A stretch of 64,000 bases of DNA. Source: Streptomyces echinatus (GTDB taxonomy: Bacteria > Actinomycetota > Actinomycetes > Streptomycetales > Streptomycetaceae). The notes beneath the pieces are model-generated. The model was not told where the DNA came from, did not search any database, and saw nothing but the letters and a program-made list of their open reading frames with translations. The stretch spans positions 1 to 64,000 of the forward strand of contig NZ_JACHJK010000007.1 of NCBI RefSeq assembly GCF_014203595.1, read 5' to 3'. This document shows, piece by piece, positions 24,863 through 34,850 of the stretch. Each line of letters starts with the position of its first letter. Position 1 is the stretch's first letter. Both the position numbers and the translations under genes were made by a program.

Positions 24863-27800
24863 TCAGCCGCGTCGGCCCCGGCCGCGGCCCTTGCGGCCCT
24901 GCTGATCCGCGCCGTCACCCTGGTCGCCGTTCTTCGGCTCGTCGTACGAACCCAGCAGTTCGTCGGCCAGCGTCGGCAGGTCGTCCAGCGGGGTCTCCTC
25001 GGCCCAGTCGGACCGCGGCCGGCGGCGGGGCGTGCCGTCGGCGTCGAGCTGGGGCATCTCACGGGTGCGCGGCTCGGAGCCGTCGGGGCCCGCGGCGGAC
25101 CGCTCGTCCCGGAAGAAGCCGGGCGGCACCCGGTCCGCCGGGGCGTCGTCGCGCACCGGCGGCAGCACTGCGGTCTCGTCGGCGGCGCCCGGAGCCACCC
25201 GCGGCGCCTCGGCCGTACCGTCGGCGGAGACCGGCGGCAGCACGGTCGTCTCGTCCGCCGCGCCCGGGGGCACCTGCGGCAGCACCGCCGTCTCCTCAGC
25301 CGGCCCGGAGGGCACCGGCGGCTGCGGCAGCTCGGTGGTCATCTCGGCGTCCGACTGGCGGCCCCGGGCGTCGTCGGCCCAGCCGCCGCGCTCCTCGCGC
25401 ACCGGCCGCAGCACCGTCGTCTCGTCCGTGCCCCGCGTGTCCGGCGCGTGCGTGTCCGGCGCGTCCGTGCCCTGCCCGTCCGCGCTGCGCTCCGCCGCAC
25501 CCGGCTCCCGAGCGTCCGGTGCCTGGGCGTCCGGCGACACCACCGGCGTCGGGACGGTCTCCTCGGCGCCCCGGACCACATCCGGTGAGACGACCGGCGT
25601 GGGGACCGTGACGGCGTCGGCAACCACGCCCGGGGCCGTCGGCCGCGGCGCGCTGGGCCTGCGGGCCGCCGCGTCGGCCGCCGCCGCGGCCTCGGCCGCC
25701 TGCCGACGGGCCTCCTCGGCGCGCAGCAGCGCCTCCTCGGCCTTGCGCTGCGCCTCCAGACGCCGGGCGTCCTCCTCGGCACGCAGCCGCGCCTGCCGGG
25801 CCTCCTCCTCGGCGCGGACCCGGGCCTCTTCCTCGGCCTGCCTGCGGCGCCGCTCCTCCTCGGCCTTGCGGCGTGCCTCCTCCTCGGCGCGCGCCTTCTC
25901 CTCGGCGAGCAGCCGCTGCCGCTCCTCCTCCGCGCGCCGGGCCGCTTCCTCGGCCCGCAGCCGGGCCTCCTCCGCCTGCCGTTCGGCCTCGCGCCGCTGC
26001 GCCTCCTCCAGCTCGCGCCGCTTGCGCTCCTCCTCCTCGGCGCGCAGCCGGGCGAGCTGCTCCTGGCGCTCGCGCTCCAGGCGCTCCTCCTCGGCCTTGC
26101 GGGCGGCCTCTTCCTCGGCCTTGCGGCGGGCCTCCTCCTCGGCCTGCCTGCGCGCCTCCTCCCGGGCCTCGATCTCGGCCTCGGACAGCGGCAGCACTGT
26201 GTCCAGCCGGTGCCGGATCACGGTGGTGACGGCCTCGGGCTCCTGGCCCGCGTCCACGATCAGGTAACGCCCGGGGTCGGAAGCGGCCAGTGTGAGGAAA
26301 CCGGCCCGCACGCGCGCGTGGAACTCCGCCGGCTCCGACTCCAGCCGGTCCGGCGCCTCGGTGAACCGCTCGCGGGCGGTCTCCGGGGAGACGTCCAGCA
26401 GGACGGTGAGGTGCGGGACGAGCCCGTTGGTGGCCCAGCGGTTGATGCGGGCGATCTCGGTCGGGGACAGGTCGCGGCCGGCGCCCTGGTAGGCGACGGA
26501 GGAGTCGATGTAACGGTCGGAGATCACCACCGCGCCGCGCTCCAGGGCGGGGCGTACGACCGTGTCGACGTGCTCCGCGCGGTCGGCGGCGTACAGCAGC
26601 GCCTCCGCGCGGTGCGACAGGCCCGCCGAGGACACGTCCAGCAGGATCGACCGCAGCCGCTTGCCGACCGGGGTGGCCCCCGGCTCGCGGGTGAGCACGA
26701 CCTCGTGCCCCTTGGCGCGGATCCACTCGGCGAGCGCCTCGGCCTGGGTGGACTTGCCGGCGCCGTCACCGCCCTCCAGGGCGATGAAGAAGCCGTTCGC
26801 CGCCGGGACCGTGACCGGGTCGTCGCCGCCGAGCAGCGCGTCCCTGAGGTCTTGGCGCAGCGGCACGCCGGAACGGTCGTCGACCTTGGCGAGCACCAGC
26901 GCGGCCACCGGCAGCAGCAGCGCGCCGACCAGCATCAGCGTGAAGGCCGCCCCGCCGTGCGCGAAGACGAACCTGCCGTTCTCCAGCCGGTGCGGGCCGA
27001 TCAGGGCCGCGACCACTGGCGCGACCAGGACGCCGAGCGCTGTGAAGACGCGGACCACGGCGTGCAGGTGCTCGGTGGTGCGCGCCCGGCGGTATTCCTC
27101 GGTCTCCTGGTCGAGCAGGGTGTGCCCGGTGTTGGCGGCCACGCCCGCGGCGGCACCGGCCAGCGTGACGATCAGCAGGACCGTGGTGACGTCCGGGACC
27201 AGCCCGGCGGCCAGCAGCGCGATGCCGGTGACGGCGATCGCCAGGGCGAGCAGACGGCGGCGGGACAGCGAGGGCAGCAACGCGGGGGCGGTGCGGATAC
27301 CGACGGCGACTCCGCCGGTCAGGCCCAGCACCAGCAGGCCGTACAGCACCGGGCCGCCGCCCAGGTCCTTGGCGTGCAGCACGCAGACCGAGACGGCCGC
27401 CGCGATCGCCCCGGCGACGCCGGCGCAGGCCGGGATCAGCAGCGGGACGGCTCCCGTGCGGCCCTTGTCGACGCCGGTGCCGGTGCGCGGGCGGCGCAGG
27501 CCCTCCAGCGGGGACCGCGGGCGCGGGGTGCGCGTGTCGGGCAGTTCCAGGTACGTCAGCACGGACAGGGAGGCGGCGAACAGGCCCGCCGCCACGTACG
27601 ACGCGAGGGCCGCCTGGTGCTGGTCGAACCAGGCCACGCCGGTGCCCAGCAGGTTGTTCAGCAGGGAGGCGGTGACCAGGGTGGCGGCGGCCAGCGGGAC
27701 CGCGAGGAAACCGGTGCGCAGCGCGAGGCGGCGCAGGGCGTCCAGGTGGTCCGGCAGCGGCCGTACGGTGGCGCCCTCCGGTGGCGGGCCCGGCAGCAGG

Positions 27801-28318
27801 GCCGGGGCGGCGCTCTCCCGGCACACCGTCCACAGCCGCTCGGCGACGCCGGTGACGAAGGCGGTGACCAGCAGGACGGCGAGCGCGTCGTCGGGGATCC
27901 AGTCGATCCACAGGGGCGCGACGATCAGCAGCGCGGCGCGCAGGCCGTCGGCACCGACCATGGTCCAGCGGCGGTCGAGCGGGCCCTCCTGCGCGGTGAG
28001 CGAGGTCAGCGGGCCGAGGAGGACGGCTCCGAAGAACAGTGTGGCGAGGATGCGGGCGCCGAAGACCGTCGCCACCGCGAACGCCACGCCTCGGTAGCCA
28101 CCGCCGAAGGCCCCCTCGTCGATTGCCGCCTGGAGGACCAGGACGACCAGCACGAGAAGGGAGAGGGCGTCACCGACACCGCTCACCAGTTGCGCGCTCC
28201 ACAGGCGCCGCAGCTGCGGGCGGCGCAACAGGGAACGGACGGCGCGCTCGCGGGAGTCCGCGACCAGGGCGTCGTCCGGGGGGGTGGGGTGGGCCGTTGG
28301 CTGCTCGGCTCGCGTCAT
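24863..28318 (-). CDS. tmk: Membrane protein-thymidylate kinase fusion with coiled coil and acidic tail
   Basis: 1151 residues, against about 210 for ordinary Tmk. Residues 30-480 carry about 10-12 hydrophobic segments of an MFS-like membrane domain. Residues 508-710 are a full dTMP kinase: P-loop EGGDGAGKST, LTREPG, DRYIDSSVAYQGAGR; it makes dTDP from dTMP. Residues 712-910 are an Ala/Glu/Arg coiled coil of repeated EEARRKAEEE units. The rest is a disordered acidic tail with repeated DETAVLPPV-like units. The ATG at 28318 is the only sensible start. The known actinobacterial architecture suggests the kinase is membrane-tethered. Confidence 0.93.
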   Translation of the reverse strand: MTRAEQPTAHPTPPDDALVADSRERAVRSLLRRPQLRRLWSAQLVSGVGDALSLLVLVVLVLQAAIDEGAFGGGYRGVAFAVATVFGARILATLFFGAVLLGPLTSLTAQEGPLDRRWTMVGADGLRAALLIVAPLWIDWIPDDALAVLLVTAFVTGVAERLWTVCRESAAPALLPGPPPEGATVRPLPDHLDALRRLALRTGFLAVPLAAATLVTASLLNNLLGTGVAWFDQHQAALASYVAAGLFAASLSVLTYLELPDTRTPRPRSPLEGLRRPRTGTGVDKGRTGAVPLLIPACAGVAGAIAAAVSVCVLHAKDLGGGPVLYGLLVLGLTGGVAVGIRTAPALLPSLSRRRLLALAIAVTGIALLAAGLVPDVTTVLLIVTLAGAAAGVAANTGHTLLDQETEEYRRARTTEHLHAVVRVFTALGVLVAPVVAALIGPHRLENGRFVFAHGGAAFTLMLVGALLLPVAALVLAKVDDRSGVPLRQDLRDALLGGDDPVTVPAANGFFIALEGGDGAGKSTQAEALAEWIRAKGHEVVLTREPGATPVGKRLRSILLDVSSAGLSHRAEALLYAADRAEHVDTVVRPALERGAVVISDRYIDSSVAYQGAGRDLSPTEIARINRWATNGLVPHLTVLLDVSPETARERFTEAPDRLESEPAEFHARVRAGFLTLAASDPGRYLIVDAGQEPEAVTTVIRHRLDTVLPLSEAEIEAREEARRQAEEEARRKAEEEAARKAEEERLERERQEQLARLRAEEEERKRRELEEAQRREAERQAEEARLRAEEAARRAEEERQRLLAEEKARAEEEARRKAEEERRRRQAEEEARVRAEEEARQARLRAEEDARRLEAQRKAEEALLRAEEARRQAAEAAAAADAAARRPSAPRPTAPGVVADAVTVPTPVVSPDVVRGAEETVPTPVVSPDAQAPDAREPGAAERSADGQGTDAPDTHAPDTRGTDETTVLRPVREERGGWADDARGRQSDAEMTTELPQPPVPSGPAEETAVLPQVPPGAADETTVLPPVSADGTAEAPRVAPGAADETAVLPPVRDDAPADRVPPGFFRDERSAAGPDGSEPRTREMPQLDADGTPRRRPRSDWAEETPLDDLPTLADELLGSYDEPKNGDQGDGADQQGRKGRGRGRRG

Positions 28319-28369
28319 GCGTTCAGCCTATCCGCAGCCGCCGACACCACACCTCGCCCGTCCTGGCAT

Positions 28370-28408
28370 GCGCACGCCCCGGCATCGAAGTGATGCCGGG
28401 GCGTGCGC
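28370..28408 (-). terminator. Terminator between topA and tmk
   Basis: A perfect 17-bp stem (GCGCACGCCCCGGCATC at 28370-28386 with 28392-28408) and a 5-nt loop, 88 bp past the topA stop and 52 bp before the tmk start. It separates the two transcription units. Confidence 0.85.
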
Positions 28409-28495
28409 TCTGCGATTCCCAAGGCCGCGACTCCGAAGGCCACGGTCCGAAGGGGCCGACCGTCACGGCCCGAAGGCTCCGGTCCGGAAGGCGCG

Positions 28496-31321
28496 TCAGT
28501 CCTCCGCGCCGGAAGCCGCCGTCTTCGAAGCCGCCTTCTTCGCGGTGGTCTTCTTGGCGGTCGTCTTCTTCGCGGCCGTCGTCTTCTTCGCGGCCGTCTT
28601 CTTGGCGGCGGTCTTCTTCGCCGGGGCCGTCTTCTTCGCCGCCGCCTTCTTCGCGGTCTTCTTGGCCGGGCTCTTCGCGCGCTTCTCGGCGAGCAGCTCG
28701 AAACCACGCTCAGGAGTGATCGTCTCGACACTGTCACCGGAGCGGAGGGTGGCGTTGGTCTCGCCGTCGGTGACGTACGGGCCGAACCGGCCGTCCTTCA
28801 CCACGACCGGCTTGCCGGACACCGGGTCCTCGCCCAGCTCCTTCAGCGGCGGCTTGGCGGCGGCCCGGCCACGCTGCTTCGGCTGGGCGTAGATCGCCTG
28901 GGCCTCCTCCAGCGTGATCGTGAAGAGCTGGTCCTCGGTCTGCAGCGAGCGCGAGTCCGTGCCCTTCTTCAGGTACGGGCCGTAGCGGCCGTTCTGCGCG
29001 GTGATCTCCACGCCCTCGGCGTCCGTGCCGACGACACGCGGCAGCGACATCAGCTTCAGCGCGTCCTCGAGCGTCACCGTGTCGAGCGACATCGTCTTGA
29101 AGAGCGAGGCCGTCCGCGGCTTGACCGCGTTCTTGCCGGTCTTGGGGGTGCCGTCGGGGAGCACCTCGGTGACGTACGGGCCGTAGCGGCCGGCCTTGGC
29201 CACGATCGGGTGACCCGTCTGCGGGTCGGTGCCCAGCTCGAAGTCGCCGCTGGGCTTGGCCAGCAGTTCCTCGGCCAGCTCGACGGTGAGCTCGTCCGGC
29301 GCCAGGTCGTCCGGGATGTCGGCGCGCTGGTGCTGCTCGGTGTCCTTCTCGCCACGCTCGATGTACGGGCCGTAGCGGCCGACGCGGAGCACGATCTCGT
29401 TGCCCACCGGGAACGACGACACCTCGCGCGCGTCGATCGCGCCCAGGTCGGTCACCAGTTCCTTGAGGCCGCCGAGGTGGTCCCCGTCGCCGTTGCCGGC
29501 CTCGGCCGCGCCGCCCGTCGCCGTGCCCTCGCCGAAGTAGAAGCGCTTCAGCCACGGCACGGCCTTCGCCTCACCGGCCGCGATCCGGTCGAGGTCGTCC
29601 TCCATCCTGGCGGTGAAGTCGTAGTCGACGAGCCGCCCGAAGTGCTTCTCCAGGAGGTTCACCACGGCGAAGGACAGGAAGGACGGCACCAGGGCCGTGC
29701 CCTTCTTGAAGACGTAGCCGCGGTCGAGGATCGTGCCGATGATCGACGCGTACGTCGACGGGCGGCCGATCTCGCGCTCTTCCAGCTCCTTGACCAGCGA
29801 GGCCTCGGTGTAGCGGGCCGGAGGCTTGGTGGCGTGGCCGTCGACCGTGATCTCCTCGGCGGACAGCGCGTCGCCCTCGGCGACCTGGGGCAGCCGGCGC
29901 TCGCGGTCGTCCAGCTCGGCGTTCGGGTCGTCGGCACCCTCGACGTAGGCCTTCAGGAAGCCGTGGAAGGTGATCGTCTTGCCGGAGGCGCTGAACTCGA
30001 CGTCCCGGCCGTCGGCGGCGGCACCGCCGATCCGGACGGTGACGCTGTTGCCGGTCGCGTCCTTCATCTGGGAAGCGACGGTCCGCTTCCAGATCAGCTC
30101 GTAGAGCTTGAACTGGTCGCCGGTCAGGCCGGTCTCCGCGGGCGTGCGGAAACGATCACCCGAAGGGCGGATCGCCTCGTGCGCCTCCTGCGCGTTCTTG
30201 ACCTTCGCGGCGTAGGTGCGCGGCTGCGGCGGCAGGTAGTCGGCGCCGTACAGCTGCGTGACCTGGGCGCGGGCCGCGGCGATCGCGGTGTCGCTCAGCG
30301 TCGTGGAGTCCGTACGCATGTACGTGATGTAGCCGTTCTCGTACAGCTTCTGGGCGACCTGCATGGTCGCCTTCGCACCGAAGCCCAGCTTGCGGCTGGC
30401 CTCCTGCTGCAGCGTCGTCGTACGGAACGGGGCGTACGGCGAGCGGCGGTACGGCTTGGACTCGACGGACCGCACGGAGAAGCGGGTGTTCTCCAGGGCG
30501 GCGGCGAGGGCGCGGGCGTTCGCCTCGTCGAGGTGAAGGGTGTTCGCACCCTTGAGCTGTCCCAGGGAGTCGAAGTCGCGGCCCTGCGCGACCCGCCTGC
30601 CGTCGACGGTCTGCAGGCGGGCGACCAGCGACGACGGGTCCGAGGGGTCTCCCGCACGGCCGGTCGCGAAGGTGCCCGTCAGGTCCCAGTACTCGGCGGA
30701 ACGGAAGGCGATGCGCTCGCGTTCCCGCTCGACGACGAGTCGTGTGGCGACGGACTGCACGCGGCCGGCCGACAGCCGGGGCATGACCTTCTTCCACAGG
30801 ACCGGCGAGACCTCGTAGCCGTAGAGGCGGTCGAGGATGCGGCGGGTCTCCTGGGCGTCGACCAGCTTCTGGTTGAGCTGGCGCGGGTTGGCGACGGCCT
30901 CGCGGATCGCGTCCTTGGTGATCTCGTGGAACACCATGCGCTTGACCGGGATCTTCGGCTTCAGGACCTCCTGGAGGTGCCAGGCGATCGCCTCGCCCTC
31001 CCGGTCCTCATCGGTGGCGAGGAAGAGCTCGTCGGAGTCCTTCAGCAGGTCCTTGAGCTTCTTGACCTGTGCCTTCTTGTCCGCGTTGATGACATAGATC
31101 GGCTGGAAGTCATGTTCGACGTCCACACCGAGGCGGCGGACCTCGCCGGTGTACTTGTCCGGCACCTCCGCGGCGCCGGTGGGAAGGTCGCGGATGTGCC
31201 CGACGCTCGCCTCGACGGTGTAGCCGGGGCCGAGATAGCCCTTGATCGTCTTCGCCTTGGCAGGCGACTCGACGATGACGAGTCGGCGACCGCCCTGGGC
31301 GGTCTCGCTGGTCGGGGACAA
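28496..31321 (-). CDS. topA: DNA topoisomerase I, Streptomyces long-tailed type
   Basis: 941-residue type IA topoisomerase that relaxes negative supercoils. The Toprim domain starts LVIVESPAKAKTIKGYLG and has FLATDEDREGEAIAWHL; the catalytic Tyr334 is in GYITYMRTDSTTLS. Four repeat domains of the GRYGPYI type follow (VGRYGPYIERGE, AGRYGPYVTEVL, NGRYGPYLKKGT, DGRFGPYVTDGE). The last 70 residues are Lys/Ala/Thr repeats (KKTAAKKTAAKKTTAAKK) that in actinobacteria add DNA binding and processivity. The start is TTG at 31321, preceded by GGAGAGAAGAGCGAAG. Confidence 0.97.
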   Translation of the reverse strand: MSPTSETAQGGRRLVIVESPAKAKTIKGYLGPGYTVEASVGHIRDLPTGAAEVPDKYTGEVRRLGVDVEHDFQPIYVINADKKAQVKKLKDLLKDSDELFLATDEDREGEAIAWHLQEVLKPKIPVKRMVFHEITKDAIREAVANPRQLNQKLVDAQETRRILDRLYGYEVSPVLWKKVMPRLSAGRVQSVATRLVVERERERIAFRSAEYWDLTGTFATGRAGDPSDPSSLVARLQTVDGRRVAQGRDFDSLGQLKGANTLHLDEANARALAAALENTRFSVRSVESKPYRRSPYAPFRTTTLQQEASRKLGFGAKATMQVAQKLYENGYITYMRTDSTTLSDTAIAAARAQVTQLYGADYLPPQPRTYAAKVKNAQEAHEAIRPSGDRFRTPAETGLTGDQFKLYELIWKRTVASQMKDATGNSVTVRIGGAAADGRDVEFSASGKTITFHGFLKAYVEGADDPNAELDDRERRLPQVAEGDALSAEEITVDGHATKPPARYTEASLVKELEEREIGRPSTYASIIGTILDRGYVFKKGTALVPSFLSFAVVNLLEKHFGRLVDYDFTARMEDDLDRIAAGEAKAVPWLKRFYFGEGTATGGAAEAGNGDGDHLGGLKELVTDLGAIDAREVSSFPVGNEIVLRVGRYGPYIERGEKDTEQHQRADIPDDLAPDELTVELAEELLAKPSGDFELGTDPQTGHPIVAKAGRYGPYVTEVLPDGTPKTGKNAVKPRTASLFKTMSLDTVTLEDALKLMSLPRVVGTDAEGVEITAQNGRYGPYLKKGTDSRSLQTEDQLFTITLEEAQAIYAQPKQRGRAAAKPPLKELGEDPVSGKPVVVKDGRFGPYVTDGETNATLRSGDSVETITPERGFELLAEKRAKSPAKKTAKKAAAKKTAPAKKTAAKKTAAKKTTAAKKTTAKKTTAKKAASKTAASGAED

Positions 31322-31578
31322 CTTCGCTCTTCTCTCCGGTCGACGCTGGGGCCTCCCCAGGCCTTCGTCCCGGGGTCGCGGCGTGCTGCTGGCTCGTGTG
31401 ACGCTGCGGAGTGTGACGCTACATCCCGCCCCCGTGTCAAACGGGAAAAGCCCACAACGGCCACTCGAACGGTAACCCGACTACCGGCATTCCTGCCGCC
31501 CGGACTGTCCGACCGCTGTCGCACCTCTGTCCGGAGCGTGACGCTCCCCTTACCCTCCGGACACGGTGTCCGCCGGGC

Positions 31579-31776
31579 TCAGAGCCGGGTCAGGCAGTAC
31601 ACACCGAGGGCCAGCGCGGCCATCCCGGCGACGCTCGCGGCGGTGGCAGATGCGATCCGATTCACACCGGCGGCAACCGGTTCCCGGCGCCTGACGCGCG
31701 TCCCGGTCCAGGCCAGCAGACCTGCCCCGAACAGGGCGAACACCACTCCCGCGAAGATCGCCGGTCCGCTCTCCAT
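31579..31776 (-). CDS. Small two-helix membrane protein of unknown function
   Basis: 65 residues with two hydrophobic helices (PAIFAGVVFALFGAGLLAW, ASVAGMAALALGVYCL) joined by a basic loop (RVRRREPVAAG). The ATG at 31776 has an AGGGAAGGGG sequence upstream. Frames extending further upstream give only Arg/Pro-rich sequence. It sits between topA and a methyltransferase gene; function unknown. Small hairpins follow its stop (GGACAC-G-GTGTCC near 31558). Confidence 0.7.
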   Translation of the reverse strand: MESGPAIFAGVVFALFGAGLLAWTGTRVRRREPVAAGVNRIASATAASVAGMAALALGVYCLTRL

Positions 31777-32420
31777 CGGCCGCCCACCCCTTCCCTGCCG
31801 TCGGCTCTGCCCAGCGCCGGGAGGGTGGCACGCGCGGGAGACGCGCGGGCGACATCGGGGTGAACGGAAGGCCGACATGCAATCGAACGCACGCCCGAAC
31901 GGGTCCGCCCCCGACCCCTCGGCCATATTTTTCCGGCCGTTTTCCGGAAACGGGTCCACACCCGTCTCCTGCGGCATCCTCCCGCGACCCGTGCCCCCGG
32001 CATACGACGACGCTCGCGCCGGTCGCAAGACGCCCGCACTCGGACGGAAATGCCCGGGTCCGGTCGGAAGACGCCAGAGCCGAGGCCGGAAGGTGATCGC
32101 GCCGAAGCCGGAAGACGCCCGCGTCAGGGTCGGCAGATGATCACGTCCCCTTCCCCAGCCACATCCGCAGCCGCAGCACATCCGCCTCCACTTCCGCGTC
32201 CTCAGTCACGTCCGCCCCGCGGAGGATCGCGCACGCATCCGCAGATCATCGGAGCCCGCGTCTACGAGGGCACGAGCATCCGGCGTACGGCACCCGCCCG
32301 GCACCGCATCGCTGTCCGGCACCGCACCGTCCGCTCGGCGCCCTCGACCGGCGGCCACGGCATCCACGCCGGTGCCGGGTCCTCGGCACGGCACCGCGCA
32401 CCGGCTTCGGCGCACCGGCT
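31777..32420. other. 644-bp intergenic region without a convincing gene
   Basis: Open frames here are low-complexity on both strands. It holds the palindrome TTTCCGGAAA (31941-31950) in a less GC-rich patch, probably the promoter region of the small membrane protein. Between about 32030 and 32140 it has scattered CGGAAGACGCC-like repeats, and then CCGGCACCGC-like repeats up to the methyltransferase stop. Confidence 0.5.
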
Positions 32421-33941
32421 TCAGCGCACCGGCTCCAGGAAGCCCTGTTCCACCAGCAGCCGGATCTGTGCGGGGGTGCGGTCGCGGAGCAGCACCGGGT
32501 CCTCGCCGACGAGCTGCGCGATGGCGTCCAGGATCCGGCCCGCGCTCAGCGTACCGTCGCAGACGCCCGCGAACCCCGCGCCGACCGTGTCCACCTTCGT
32601 CGCCCGGCGCATGCCCCGGTGCTGCCGCAGCACGACGTGCTCGGGGTCCTCGGCGCCGGGCAGCCCGACCTGTTCCTGGACCACCTCGGCGACGAGCTTG
32701 AAGTGGCTGTCCAGCAGCGCCGCGTCGTCGTGCTCCCGGAGGTAGTCGAGACGGTCGAAGTGCGCCCGGATCGTCTCCCCGAGCGGCTGCTCGACCGGGT
32801 GCGGCCACTCCTCCACGGTGACGACGGGCTCGGCGGACCCGGTCCTGCGCAGGGTGATCCAGCCGAATCCGATCGCCTTGACCTTGCACGCCTCGAACTC
32901 GTCGAGCCAGGCGTCGTACCGCGCCTGGTACTCCGCCGGGTCGCCACGGTGGTCTCCGGCGTCCCTCAGCCACAGCTCGGCGTACTGCGTGACGTCCTGC
33001 ACCTCGCGCTGCACGATCCAGGCATCGCACCCGCGCGGCACCCATGACCTGAGTCTGTCCTGCCAGTCCTCCCCCGCCACGTGCTGCCAGTTCGCGAGGA
33101 ACTGCGCGAACCCGCCCTCGTTCAGCCGTTCCCCCGCCTGCTGAACGAGCGAGCGGCACAGATCGTCCCCGCCCATGCCGCCGTCGCGGTACGTCAGCCG
33201 GGCGCCCGGGGAGATCACGAAGGGCGGGTTGGAGACGATGAGGTCGAACGTCTCGTCGTCTGCGACCGGCTCGAACAGGGAGCCCTCGCGCAGGTCGGCG
33301 GCGGGCGCGCCGGAGAGCGCGAGCGTGAGCGCGGTGATGTGCAGCGCGCGCGGGTTGAGATCGGTCGCCGTCACGCGCGTGGCGTGCTGGGCGGCGTGCA
33401 GTGCCTGGATGCCGGAGCCGGTGCCGAGGTCCAGGGCGGAGGCGACGGGGGTGCGGACGGTGATGCCGGCGAGCGTCGTGGAGGCGCCGCCGACGCCCAG
33501 GACGACGCCCTCGTCGCGCTGCCCGATGCCGCCGGCGCCACCGACCGCGCACCCGAGGTCGGAGACGATGAACCAGTCCTCGCCGCCGGGACCGCCGTAC
33601 GGCCGTACGTCCACGGTCGCGGCCACCTCGTCACCGCCCACGCGCGTGAGCCAGCCGGCCTCCAGTGCCTCCTCGACGGGCAGAACGGCCTCCACGCGCG
33701 CGTGGAGCACCGGTTGCTGGAGCAGGAACAGCCGTACGAGCGTCTCCAGCGGCGTGTCGCCACGGGTCGCCCGCAGGGCGGGCACGGTCTCACTACGGGC
33801 CAGCGCCGCGTACGCGGGGGCGCCGAGCAGGTCGAGCAGCCCGTCGGCGGTGAAGGAGGCGGCCAGCAGCGCGTCCCTCAGGCGCGCGGCGGTGTCGGGC
33901 CGGTCGGATGCGGGCAGGGGAGCGAGTCCGGAGTCAGTCAC
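32421..33941 (-). CDS. Class I SAM-dependent methyltransferase (HemK/PrmC-like catalytic motif)
   Basis: 506 residues. The N-terminal 160 residues are a helical/winged region (DGLLDLLGAPAYAALARSETVPAL). The Rossmann core has the SAM motif ALDLGTGSGIQALHAA, the acidic motif VTATDLNPRAL and the NPPF motif (DLIVSNPPFVISPG) typical of N5-glutamine and N6-adenine methyltransferases. The C-terminal 180 residues are family-specific. Target protein or nucleic acid unknown. The GTG at 33941 follows a GGGGGC stretch. Confidence 0.9.
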   Translation of the reverse strand: MTDSGLAPLPASDRPDTAARLRDALLAASFTADGLLDLLGAPAYAALARSETVPALRATRGDTPLETLVRLFLLQQPVLHARVEAVLPVEEALEAGWLTRVGGDEVAATVDVRPYGGPGGEDWFIVSDLGCAVGGAGGIGQRDEGVVLGVGGASTTLAGITVRTPVASALDLGTGSGIQALHAAQHATRVTATDLNPRALHITALTLALSGAPAADLREGSLFEPVADDETFDLIVSNPPFVISPGARLTYRDGGMGGDDLCRSLVQQAGERLNEGGFAQFLANWQHVAGEDWQDRLRSWVPRGCDAWIVQREVQDVTQYAELWLRDAGDHRGDPAEYQARYDAWLDEFEACKVKAIGFGWITLRRTGSAEPVVTVEEWPHPVEQPLGETIRAHFDRLDYLREHDDAALLDSHFKLVAEVVQEQVGLPGAEDPEHVVLRQHRGMRRATKVDTVGAGFAGVCDGTLSAGRILDAIAQLVGEDPVLLRDRTPAQIRLLVEQGFLEPVR

Positions 33942-34002
33942 GCCCCCATTGTGGCCCGGGGCGGCCGCCCGGTGCCGACTCCGCGCAGACCGCCGGCCGA
34001 CG

Positions 34003-34638
34003 TCAGCCGGTGGTCGCCTGACCCGTCGCCTGACCCGTCAGCTGACCCGTCGGCTGACCCGCCGCGGACGCGGCGACCTTGCAGCTCGGCTGCTCGGCCA
34101 TCGCTTCCTTGACGTCGCCCTGTTCGAGCCGCTTCAGCGCCTGCGTGCCGTTGTCGCCCTGCTTGCCGACTTCCTTCGTCTGGATGGCGACCTCCTTGAG
34201 ACCCTTGGCGAACTTGCCCTGGTCCTTGGTGTCGAGGCCGTCGACCTTCTTCTTCAGTTCGGCGTACGACGTGGAGAGGCCCGCGAGGTTCTTGGACGCG
34301 TCCTGCTGCAGCTTGGCGCCGCCGTCGACCCCCGGGGGCGCTCCGGCGGTGTCGAGGGCGTTCGCGAGCGTCTTGTAGCCGTCGGCCAGGTCCTGGAAGG
34401 CCTCGACGTACGTCTGCTGGGCGCTCTTGGGCGGCAGGTTGCTGTCCGTGGCGATGGCCGCGATGGACGCGTTGGCCGACTTGATCTTCGTGCTCTGCGC
34501 GGGCACCGCGTCGCACACCGTCTTGGCCCAGGACACCAGCTTGGGGTCGGGCCCCTTGTCACCGCCGCTGCTGCAACCCGTCGCCGCCACTACCAGTACC
34601 GCACCGCCGGACAGTGCGGCCGCGAGCTTCTTGTTCAC
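34003..34638 (-). CDS. Putative lipoprotein with four-fold C-terminal repeat
   Basis: 211 residues. The signal peptide with lipobox (AALSGGAVLVVAATGC) is followed by a mainly helical domain (KLVSWAKTVCDAVPAQSTKI, SYAELKKKVDGL) and a tail of PTGQLTGQATGQA repeats. The tail is encoded by about four copies of a 12-bp unit (CTGACCCGTCGC type, 34018-34063). The GTG at 34638 has AAGGG 9 nt upstream; the ATG at 34656 is the alternative. Function unknown; it is just 62 bp from the methyltransferase gene on the same strand. Confidence 0.85.
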   Translation of the reverse strand: MNKKLAAALSGGAVLVVAATGCSSGGDKGPDPKLVSWAKTVCDAVPAQSTKIKSANASIAAIATDSNLPPKSAQQTYVEAFQDLADGYKTLANALDTAGAPPGVDGGAKLQQDASKNLAGLSTSYAELKKKVDGLDTKDQGKFAKGLKEVAIQTKEVGKQGDNGTQALKRLEQGDVKEAMAEQPSCKVAASAAGQPTGQLTGQATGQATTG

Positions 34639-34785
34639 CGGATCGGTCCCTTCCATGGCTCTCGGCCCCCGGAATCTACACGGCGGACGGGGTTCCTCCC
34701 CGAGCCGGAGGAGGTATCAGTCAGCTTTTGTGACTATTTGCACCATGAGAGAGAAGGCTCACGACGTGGGTGATCACACACGGAA

Positions 34786-34823
34786 GCGGGCGGACGGCAC
34801 GTGCGTACGCGCCGTCCGCCCGC
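34786..34823 (-). terminator. Terminator downstream of hppA
   Basis: A perfect 13-bp stem (GCGGGCGGACGGC at 34786-34798 with 34811-34823) and a 12-nt loop, 28 bp past the hppA stop. Confidence 0.8.
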
Positions 34824-34850
34824 CTGTGGACCGGGCCTTCTGGGCCTGCC

